Origin: an uncultured Selenomonadales bacterium
GTDB lineage: Bacteria; Bacillota_C; Negativicutes; Selenomonadales; Selenomonadaceae
DNA length: 5,449 bases
Assembly: GCA_937916025.1 (NCBI GenBank)
Contig: CALGGX010000550.1
Coordinates: 1 to 5,449 of the forward strand
Direction of reading: 5' to 3'
The position numbers and the translations under genes are program-made. The notes under the pieces are model-generated. The model did not search any database. It saw nothing but the letters and a program-made list of their open reading frames with translations, and was not told where the DNA came from. The stretch's first letter is position 1. Each line of letters opens with the position of its first letter. This document shows, piece by piece, positions 1 to 5,449 of this stretch.

Positions 1-606
1 CGCATTTTCGAGCGCGAGGGCGTGATGACTTATCCCAAGCCGTCGACGCTGATCCGATATCTGATCGACGCCGTTACGCATTTCGACTCATCCTCCTTTA
101 TCCTCGACGCGTTCGGCGGGAGCGGCACGACCGCGCATGCCGTGATCAATCTCAATCGCGCGGACGGCGGCAATCGCAAATTCATTCTGATCGAGTCTCA
201 ACCTTACGCCGAGACGATCATTGCCGAGCGAGTGCGGCGAGTCGATCCCGAGTACGACTTCGGCTTTTATGAAATCGGCGCGCGCTTGTTTCTCGACAAT
301 GGCATGCTTAATCCCGACGTTCCGATCGAGCAACTCCGCGAGTACGTGTATTTCAGCGAGACGCGTCAACCGCTCCCGAGCTCCGATCGGCAATATCTGC
401 TCGGCATTCACGACGGTCGCGCGATCTATTTTCTCTACGATCCCGATCGGGAGTTGGCGATCAACGACGAGTTTGTGTTTTCGACGCTGAATGACGGCGC
501 GGAGTCTCGCGTGATTTATGCGGAGCGGACGTTTTGCGGCGAGCGTTTTTTAAGTCGATACAACACGACGTTTAAGCGCATTGCCGCCGACATTTTAAGG
601 ATGTGA
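1..606 (+). CDS. mod: Type III-type DNA methyltransferase (Mod), 3' part only
   Basis: The reading frame is open from the first base and ends at TGA 604-606, so 201 C-terminal residues are visible and the start lies upstream of the window. The product is the C-terminal end of a site-specific (probably adenine-N6) DNA methyltransferase, which would protect host DNA from the Res protein encoded next. Visible marks are the YPKPSTLI segment (28-51), typical just before motif I in beta-class methyltransferases, then the SAM-binding motif DAFGGSGTT (106-132), followed by AHAVINLN and GGNRKFILIE. In this class the catalytic DPPY motif comes earlier in the protein, so it and the target-recognition domain should lie off the left edge and cannot be checked. 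The last about 130 residues resemble the C-terminal tail of type III Mod proteins, ending in an FKRI-type segment. No simple-sequence repeat of the kind that phase-varies mod genes is seen in this part. The pairing with res supports type III over an orphan methyltransferase. Confidence 0.9.
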   Translation, partial: RIFEREGVMTYPKPSTLIRYLIDAVTHFDSSSFILDAFGGSGTTAHAVINLNRADGGNRKFILIESQPYAETIIAERVRRVDPEYDFGFYEIGARLFLDNGMLNPDVPIEQLREYVYFSETRQPLPSSDRQYLLGIHDGRAIYFLYDPDRELAINDEFVFSTLNDGAESRVIYAERTFCGERFLSRYNTTFKRIAADILRM

Positions 607-610
607 TCTC

Positions 611-3046
611 ATGGAATTGAAACAATATCAAAGCCGTGTGCTCGACGACTTCAGCCGCTTCCTCGAGACGAGCCGCGCGGAAATTCCAACGGCGTGCATC
701 AAAGTGCCGACCGGCGGCGGCAAAACATTCATAGCAACGTGCTCGATCAAGACGATCTTCGAGATCATGCCTCGGCGCATCCAAATCGTCGTGTGGTTGG
801 TACCGTCCGAGGCGATCCTCACGCAAACGCTCGCCGCACTGAAAAATCCCGAGCATCCCTATCGACAGCGGCTGAATGCAGACTTCCAATATCGCGTCGG
901 TGTGTACTCGAAAGACGAATGCCTCGGCGGCGAGAATTTCGATCGAGTCAATGTCGAGGAGCAATTGTCGATCTTGGTGCTGTCATACGACTCGTTTCGC
1001 GGACGCAAGGAATCACTTCGCTCGCGCCAACCGAACGGCAATCTCTCGAGTTTCGAGTCGTTGCCGCTCGAGAAGCCGATCGAAGACGCCGCCGAATCTT
1101 CGCTGTTGCAATCGATCAATCGACTCAATCCGGCGATCATCGTCGACGAGAGCCACCACGCGAAATCGCCGCTGTCGCTCGAGATGCTCGGCAATTTCAA
1201 TCCGTCGATGATACTCGAATTGACGGCAACTCCGCGCGCGGGCTCGAACATCATCTCGACCGTGACCGCCGCCGAACTCAAGCGCGAGAACATGGTTAAA
1301 CTGCCGGTGATCGTCCGCAATGTCGACAATCGCAATGAAGTGCTGACGTACGCGATCGAAATGCGCCGCCGCCTCGAAATCGCCGCTCAAAATTCCGCGC
1401 AATACATTCGTCCGATCGTCCTGCTTCAAGCGCAACCGCGCTCCGGCGAGGAGAGCACGACATTCGACAAAATCCGCGCGGAGCTGATCAAGCGCGCAAT
1501 TCCCGCCGGGCAGATCGCGATTCGGACGGCAACGATCAACGAACTGCGCGGCGTCGATTTGATGAGTCGCGAGTGCCCGATCCGATACATCATTACGATC
1601 AACGCGTTGCAGGAAGGTTGGGATTGCCCGTTCGCATATATTCTCGCGTCGATGGCAAACAAGGCGAGCATCGTCGATGTCGAGCAGATCGTCGGGCGGA
1701 TTTTGCGATTGCCGCACTCGACGCGCAATGACAATCCGAACTTGAATGAGTCGTACGTGTTGACGTCGTCGACGAGATTTTTCGAGACGCTCGACAAGAT
1801 CGTGCAGGGTTTGAATGCAACCGGTTTCGGCAAAAACGAATGCCGGGCGATCGACGAGCGCAATGAAGTAGTGCAGACGACGCTCGAGCTTGCGTCGATC
1901 GAAACTCCGAGCATTGTTTCGGACGTCGTCGATGATTTTTCCGATCTTGAAGTCGATGCGGCGGAGGAAGCGTCGGATGTTGTCGATGAATTGTTGAAGC
2001 AATCGGCAGCCTTGGGCGCAACTTACGATGATGCGATCGACGAGCAATCGGCAGGAGGAACGGACATGAAATATTATCGGGTAAAGCCGGAGTTTGCTTC
2101 GGATATTGAAAATCTTCGACTGCCGCAATTCGTGCTCGAGCGACGCGCGGGCGAATGGATTGGCGTTGAGCAAGCGATGTTTGATGCCGAAATTCGGCTC
2201 GAGAAGGAGAATCTCGAGATCGACTTCGACTTGAGCCGCGCGGAAATGTCGATCGACTTCGGCAATATTGACGGCGACATTGTCAAGATCGACGAAGTCG
2301 GCGGCAAAATGCAATGGACGAAGATGAAACGCGACGAGCAGGTGCGGATTGTCGAGTTGGGAATGACGGACGCGGCGAAATTGGAGCGCGGGCGGCGGGC
2401 GATCATCAAGCGATTGCGCGACATCAAATCGCTGTCAGACAGGCAAATCTTTGCGTACGTCGAGCGGCTGACAGAAACGCGCAAGGCGGAGGAGCTCGAT
2501 CGATTGCGGGAATTTCCGGCGGCGTTTGCGGAGTGCGTCAAGAAATTCGTCGACGACAAACTGCTCATTTATCGACGCGACAAATTCTTCGAGTTGCTGG
2601 CGAAAGATCGGATCAAGTGTCGCGCGAAATATCGAATGCCGAAGGCGATCGCTCCGTCAAACGGAACGGACAACATTGCGCGGTCGCTGTACGAAGCCGA
2701 GGCGTCGATGAATCCGCTCGAAAAGAAGTTGGTGTATCATTTGACGGCAATCGACGGCGTGAAGTGGTGGCATCGAAACATTTCGCAACGCGAGTTTTGC
2801 ATCAACGGCTTCATCAACCATTACCCCGATCTGATGATCATGATGGACGACGGGCGATTCATTCTCGCCGAGACGAAGGGCGAGCATCTCGCCAATGACG
2901 ATTCGGCAATGAAGGCGCGGCTTGGGCGTGCGTGGCAATCGATGGCGGGCGATCGGTTTCGATATTTCATGGTTTTCGACGACAAGGACGATCTGATTGA
3001 CGGCGTCGTGAATATGAGCCGATTTTTGAATATAATCGGAGGCTGA
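611..3046 (+). CDS. res: Type III restriction enzyme Res subunit (SF2 helicase plus PD-(D/E)XK nuclease)
   Basis: This 811-residue protein is the motor and nuclease subunit that acts with Mod on unmodified DNA. The first RecA-like domain carries LKQYQ near residue 3, Walker A PTGGGKT (33-39), VWLVPS (61-66), Walker B-like DESHH (179-183) and TATPR (205-209). The second carries LQEGWDCP (333-340) and the arginine-finger motif QIVGRILR (359-366). An acidic, Ala/Asp-rich linker follows at about 432-480. The C-terminal nuclease has NPLEKK (701-706), KWWHRN (718-723), YPD (738-740) and ETK (754-756), giving the D-x13-ExK metal site, so all key residues look intact. It is shorter than EcoP15I Res (970 residues). 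The ATG at 611 lies 4 bp after the mod stop, with AAGGA at 597-601 as ribosome site. An AGGAGG inside the gene may drive a second, shorter product. Family assignment is firm; type III versus a related Mod/Res-like system is not fully settled without the Mod N-terminus. Confidence 0.93.
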   Translation: MELKQYQSRVLDDFSRFLETSRAEIPTACIKVPTGGGKTFIATCSIKTIFEIMPRRIQIVVWLVPSEAILTQTLAALKNPEHPYRQRLNADFQYRVGVYSKDECLGGENFDRVNVEEQLSILVLSYDSFRGRKESLRSRQPNGNLSSFESLPLEKPIEDAAESSLLQSINRLNPAIIVDESHHAKSPLSLEMLGNFNPSMILELTATPRAGSNIISTVTAAELKRENMVKLPVIVRNVDNRNEVLTYAIEMRRRLEIAAQNSAQYIRPIVLLQAQPRSGEESTTFDKIRAELIKRAIPAGQIAIRTATINELRGVDLMSRECPIRYIITINALQEGWDCPFAYILASMANKASIVDVEQIVGRILRLPHSTRNDNPNLNESYVLTSSTRFFETLDKIVQGLNATGFGKNECRAIDERNEVVQTTLELASIETPSIVSDVVDDFSDLEVDAAEEASDVVDELLKQSAALGATYDDAIDEQSAGGTDMKYYRVKPEFASDIENLRLPQFVLERRAGEWIGVEQAMFDAEIRLEKENLEIDFDLSRAEMSIDFGNIDGDIVKIDEVGGKMQWTKMKRDEQVRIVELGMTDAAKLERGRRAIIKRLRDIKSLSDRQIFAYVERLTETRKAEELDRLREFPAAFAECVKKFVDDKLLIYRRDKFFELLAKDRIKCRAKYRMPKAIAPSNGTDNIARSLYEAEASMNPLEKKLVYHLTAIDGVKWWHRNISQREFCINGFINHYPDLMIMMDDGRFILAETKGEHLANDDSAMKARLGRAWQSMAGDRFRYFMVFDDKDDLIDGVVNMSRFLNIIGG
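1919..1993 (+). repeat. Imperfect 18-base repeat in the res linker
   Basis: Two copies lie 54 bp apart, at 1919-1936 and 1973-1990, matching at 15 of 18 bases. They encode SDVVDD and SDVVDE (Res residues 437-442 and 455-460) within the acidic linker between the helicase and nuclease halves. This could be a small old duplication or chance in an Asp/Val-rich low-complexity stretch. Confidence 0.35.
2053..2068 (+). promoter_or_regulatory. Strong internal ribosome binding site and in-frame ATG within res
   Basis: AGGAGG at 2053-2058 is a full six-base match to the anti-Shine-Dalgarno sequence. It is followed after 7 bases by ATG at 2066-2068, which is Met486 of Res in the same frame. It is the best such match in the window, better than the AAGGA, CGGAGG, CGGAGG and GAGGAG sites of the four real gene starts. 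The two glycine codons forming it are GGA GGA, whereas most glycines in res use GGC. The site falls right after the acidic linker, between motor and nuclease halves. Function is inferred only from sequence. Confidence 0.45.
2066..3046 (+). other. Possible internally initiated C-terminal Res polypeptide (326 aa)
   Basis: If the ribosome site at 2053-2058 is used, translation from Met486 would give a 326-residue protein lacking the whole helicase motor but keeping the C-terminal middle region and the complete nuclease motif set (Glu704, Asp740, Glu754, Lys756 in full-length numbering). Known precedents for an in-frame shorter product in DNA-defence genes are the short form of McrB and the Cas11 subunits made from within cas8 or cas10d. 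Whether this product exists is unknown; it could equally be a chance site. Confidence 0.3.
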
Positions 3047-3050
3047 GCGA

Positions 3051-3860
3051 ATGAATGAATTGGAATCGAAACTCGACGCGCTGAAGAATTTTTTGCGCGA
3101 GTGCGGGAGCGTGGCGGTGGCATTTTCAGGCGGCGTCGACTCGACATTTCTGCTGAAGACGGCGCACGACGTACTCGGCAATCGGGCGGTCGCGATCACT
3201 GCCGTGTCGAATTTTTTTCCGAAACGCGAGCGAGCCGAGGCGTTGACGTTCTGCTCGGGCGCGGGCATTCGGCAGATCACTTTCGAGGTCGATCAACTGT
3301 CGATCGAAGGCGTGAAAGACAATCCGCCCGATCGATGCTATCTCTGCAAAAAATTCCTGTTCGATCGGATCAAGCGTCTGGCTTCGGAGAATGATCTCGC
3401 GCACGTCGTCGAGGGCTCGAACATGGACGACGACGGCGATTATCGCCCGGGTATGCGAGCAATTGCCGAGCTCGGAATTGAAAGTCCGTTGCGAGCGGCG
3501 GGCTTGTGGAAGTCGGAGATCAGAACGCTGTCGAAAGAGATTGGATTGTCGACATGGGAGAAGCCGTCGATCGCATGTCTGGCATCTCGCTTCGTGTACG
3601 GCGAGGAGATCACGCCGGAGAAGCTCGAGATGATCGATCGCGCGGAGCAATTTCTGATCGATCGCGGCTTCAGACAAGTCCGAGTTCGGATACATGATCG
3701 TCTTGCGAGGATCGAGATCGAAACGCCCGAATTCGATCGGCTGATGAAAATCCGCGCGGAGGTTTCGGAAGAGTTTCGCTCGATCGGCTTCGCATACGTC
3801 ACTCTCGATCTGCAGGGATTTCGCTCGGGCAGCATGAACAATTTCGGAGGTGCAACATGA
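3051..3860 (+). CDS. larE: LarE, ATP-dependent sulfur transferase for nickel-pincer cofactor synthesis
   Basis: The 269-residue product belongs to the PP-loop ATPase family. LarE adenylates the carboxylates of pyridinium biscarboxylate mononucleotide (made by LarB) and replaces them with thiocarboxylates; LarC then inserts nickel to make the NPN cofactor of lactate racemase LarA and related enzymes. The PP-loop SGGVDST is at residues 26-32. The diagnostic block KPSIACLASRFVYG (171-184) carries Cys176, the sulfur-donor position of Lactobacillus plantarum LarE, and VRVRIHD (210-216) carries the conserved basic pair. A second cysteine pair, RCYLCK (95-100), gives a CxxC with Cys96 and Cys99. LarE proteins with this extra pair, such as that of Thermotoga maritima, are known to bind a [4Fe-4S] cluster. 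The start ATG follows the res stop by 4 bp, with GGAGG at 3038-3042. The stop overlaps the sbcD start. No larA, larB or larC is in the window, so the user of the product is not shown. Confidence 0.93.
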   Translation: MNELESKLDALKNFLRECGSVAVAFSGGVDSTFLLKTAHDVLGNRAVAITAVSNFFPKRERAEALTFCSGAGIRQITFEVDQLSIEGVKDNPPDRCYLCKKFLFDRIKRLASENDLAHVVEGSNMDDDGDYRPGMRAIAELGIESPLRAAGLWKSEIRTLSKEIGLSTWEKPSIACLASRFVYGEEITPEKLEMIDRAEQFLIDRGFRQVRVRIHDRLARIEIETPEFDRLMKIRAEVSEEFRSIGFAYVTLDLQGFRSGSMNNFGGAT

Positions 3861-4969
3861 AATTCATTCACACGTCCGATTGGCATCTCGGACGCAGCAT
3901 CAAGGGGCAGTCATTGCTCGACGATCAAGCCTGCATTCTCGACGAGATTCTCCGCGCGGTCGACGATCTGCATGCCGAGGCGATTATCATCGCCGGCGAC
4001 GTTTTCGATCGTGGCGTGCCGCCTGCCGAGGCGGTCGATCTCTTCGACGAAGTGCTGACAAAACTCGTCGAGCGCAAACTGCCGATCCTGTGCATTGCGG
4101 GCAATCACGACTCGGCAAAGCGATTGAACTTCGGCAGTCGACTGTTCGAGCGATCGGAGTTTTTCTTGCGAACATTAATCCGTGCGGACGACGAGCCGAT
4201 CGTTCTGAACGATCGACATGGAGAAGTGTATTTCTCGCTGTTGCCGTATTTCGAGCCGTCGCGAGTGCGGGAGGCGTTTTCGATCGAAGAGAGTTTGTCG
4301 TTTGATCGAGCGGGCGAGATTTTTATCGGCTCCGCGCGGGCGAAAATTCCGAGCGGCAAACGAAGCGTGGCGATCGCGCATGCCTTCATCACGGGCGGCG
4401 AGCGATCCGATTCCGAGCAACAATCGGTCGGCGGCGCGGATAACGTCAACGCCTTGCACTTTGCTAATTACAATTACGTCGCGCTCGGGCATTTGCATAA
4501 ACCGCAACGCATGACTTTGGACACAATTCGATACAGCGGCTCGCCATTGAAATACTCATTCGACGAGTTTCGGCATCGGAAGGGGCTTTTGAGTGTTGAG
4601 CTCGGTTCGGACGGCGCGACTTCGATTGAGTTTCTGTCGCTGACGCCGAAGCATGATCTCGTCGTCTTCGAGGACACGATCGACAACATCCTCGCAAAGC
4701 CGCCGTCGAGCGATTACATTGCCGTGCGGTTGACGGACAAAACTCCTGTTCTCAACGCGCGGGCGAAACTCGAAACGAAATTTCCGAACCTGCTGTCGTT
4801 GGAGAAGATCGGCTTGACGCGCGAGACGACGTCGGACGCGCATCGGCTCGAAAACGCGTCGGTGCTCGATCACTTCAAAGACTTCTTCAAGTATCAGACC
4901 GGCGAGGAAATGTCGGCGGCGGAGCTTGCGGCGATGGTGGAATGCCTCAAGTCGTTTGCGGAGGAGTGA
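3857..4969 (+). CDS. sbcD: SbcD, nuclease subunit of SbcCD
   Basis: This 370-residue protein is the Mre11-like, Mn-dependent nuclease subunit that works with SbcC to cut DNA hairpins and degrade or trim double-strand ends in the cytoplasm. The metallophosphoesterase ligand set is complete: SDWH (Asp8, His10), GDVFDRG (Asp48), GNHD (Asn83, His84, Asp85), AHAF (His175) and GHLH (His212, His214). YSGSPLKYSF (226-235) is the family block after the active site, and the remaining about 130 residues match the capping and SbcC-binding end. Length is a little below the E. coli protein (400). The ATG overlaps the larE stop as ATGA (3857-3860), with CGGAGG at 3845-3850 inside larE, so translation is probably coupled to larE. 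The sbcC start follows 4 bp after the stop. Confidence 0.95.
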   Translation: MKFIHTSDWHLGRSIKGQSLLDDQACILDEILRAVDDLHAEAIIIAGDVFDRGVPPAEAVDLFDEVLTKLVERKLPILCIAGNHDSAKRLNFGSRLFERSEFFLRTLIRADDEPIVLNDRHGEVYFSLLPYFEPSRVREAFSIEESLSFDRAGEIFIGSARAKIPSGKRSVAIAHAFITGGERSDSEQQSVGGADNVNALHFANYNYVALGHLHKPQRMTLDTIRYSGSPLKYSFDEFRHRKGLLSVELGSDGATSIEFLSLTPKHDLVVFEDTIDNILAKPPSSDYIAVRLTDKTPVLNARAKLETKFPNLLSLEKIGLTRETTSDAHRLENASVLDHFKDFFKYQTGEEMSAAELAAMVECLKSFAEE

Positions 4970-4973
4970 TGAA

Positions 4974-5449
4974 ATGAGACCGATCAAATTGCGATTGGAA
5001 GCGTTCGGAGCGTACGTCAAACGCGTCGATCTCGATTTCGAGCGCGAATTGGGCGAGGGCAATTTCTTTTTGATCCACGGCGCGACGGGCTCGGGCAAGA
5101 CGACGTTGCTCGACGCGATCTGTTTTGCGTTGTACGGCGAGGCGTCGGGGAATGATCGGAGCGGGAGAATGATGCGCTCTGAATACGCAACGCCGACGCA
5201 AGAGACTTATGTCGAATTTACGTTTGCGCTGAAAGATCGGACGTATTGTGTGCGGCGCAATCCGGAGTACGAGAAGCAGAAAATGCGCGGCACCGGCACG
5301 ACGACGATCAAGTCGAATGCGGAGTTGTATTGCGATAACAAATTGCTGACGACGGGCGCGTCGAAAGTGACGAAGGCAGTCGAGGAACTGATCGGCTTCA
5401 AATGCGAGCAATTTCGACAAGTGATCGTGTTGCCGCAGGGCGATTTCAG
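4974..5449 (+). CDS. sbcC: SbcC, ATPase subunit of SbcCD, 5' part only
   Basis: The frame is open from ATG 4974 to the right edge, giving 158 N-terminal residues of a protein that is usually about 1000 residues or more. SbcC is the Rad50-like SMC-family ATPase that binds DNA, carries a long coiled coil and gates the SbcD nuclease. The N-terminus MRPIKLRLEAFGAY is characteristic, followed by Walker A GATGSGKTT (36-44), LDAICFALYGEASG (46-59), the RSEYA segment (68-72), and the Q-loop signature FRQVIVLPQGDF (147-158) at the edge. The coiled coils, zinc hook, signature motif and Walker B lie outside. GAGGAG at 4961-4966, in the end of sbcD, sits 7 bases before the ATG and supports this start. 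Sequence seen so far shows no frame break. Confidence 0.94.
   Translation, partial: MRPIKLRLEAFGAYVKRVDLDFERELGEGNFFLIHGATGSGKTTLLDAICFALYGEASGNDRSGRMMRSEYATPTQETYVEFTFALKDRTYCVRRNPEYEKQKMRGTGTTTIKSNAELYCDNKLLTTGASKVTKAVEELIGFKCEQFRQVIVLPQGDF

Larger units (their letters stand above)
1..5449 (+). other. Probable single operon: mod-res-larE-sbcD-sbcC
   Basis: All five genes run the same way with gaps of 4 bp, 4 bp, a 4-bp overlap, and 4 bp. Each downstream gene has its ribosome site wholly or mostly within the end of the gene before it. There is no room for a terminator, and I found no convincing promoter at any junction, so co-transcription from a promoter left of the window is the simplest reading. 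Both outer limits are unknown. Confidence 0.65.

Noticed and set aside
1963..1979. GGAGG followed by ATG at 1977 in res
   Set aside because: This ATG is out of the res frame and meets a stop within a few codons; it is unlike the in-frame site at 2053-2068.
1013..2314. Long antisense open frame (433 codons) opposite res, with other long antisense frames opposite larE, sbcD and the sbcD-sbcC junction
   Set aside because: They are Arg-rich shadows created by the codon bias of the + strand genes; none shows a recognisable domain, and the opposite strand carries full sets of family motifs.
2645..2652. HIP1 octamer GCGATCGC as a sign of a cyanobacterium
   Set aside because: Only two copies were seen while most CGATCG sites lack the flanking G and C, and nothing in the genes is specific to cyanobacteria.
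3031..3036. Perfect TATAAT at the end of res, a possible larE promoter
   Set aside because: The best -35 at 16-17 bp spacing matches only 3 of 6 bases, there is no proper extended -10 TG, and transcription would begin near 3043, leaving the larE ribosome site (3038-3042) off the mRNA.
3051..3860. PP-loop protein beside a nuclease system as a DndC-like DNA phosphorothioation gene
   Set aside because: The KPSIACLASR block and overall layout are those of LarE, and no cysteine desulfurase or other dnd/ssp-type gene is in the window.

Overview
The window is almost wholly coding. It holds five co-directional genes on the + strand, cut at both ends, in a bacterium of moderately high GC (mid-50s % by eye) with clear Shine-Dalgarno sites. 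Taxonomy cannot be fixed from this sequence. The gene types (LarE, SbcCD, strong GGAGG ribosome sites) would suit an anaerobic Bacillota such as a Negativicute, but that is a weak guess.

Bases 1-606 are the 3' end of a Mod-type DNA methyltransferase, and 611-3046 is a complete Res subunit with helicase motor and PD-(D/E)XK nuclease. Together they form a type III (or type III-like) restriction-modification pair in the usual mod-res order. Bases 3051-3860 encode LarE, the PP-loop sulfur transferase of the nickel-pincer (NPN) cofactor pathway; no larA, larB or larC is present here. Bases 3857-4969 encode SbcD, and 4974-5449 encode the N-terminal Walker A part of SbcC. These two form the SbcCD (Mre11-Rad50-like) nuclease, which opens hairpins and processes DNA ends.

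The junctions are very tight: 4 bp, 4 bp, a 4-bp ATGA overlap, and 4 bp. No terminator or credible promoter lies between genes, so one transcript is likely, with each ribosome site lying wholly or mostly in the end of the preceding gene. Restriction-modification and SbcCD are both DNA-cleaving systems. LarE is the outsider, and its presence between them may be only a neighbourhood effect.

The points most worth a second look are: a perfect AGGAGG site 7 nt before an in-frame ATG inside res, exactly between motor and nuclease halves, which could give a separate nuclease-bearing polypeptide; a LarE with a CxxC plus the conserved Cys176, suggesting an iron-sulfur rather than a sacrificial enzyme; and a strong excess of the palindrome CGATCG. 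I do not see proof of a new system. No stretch over 300 bases lacks a gene.
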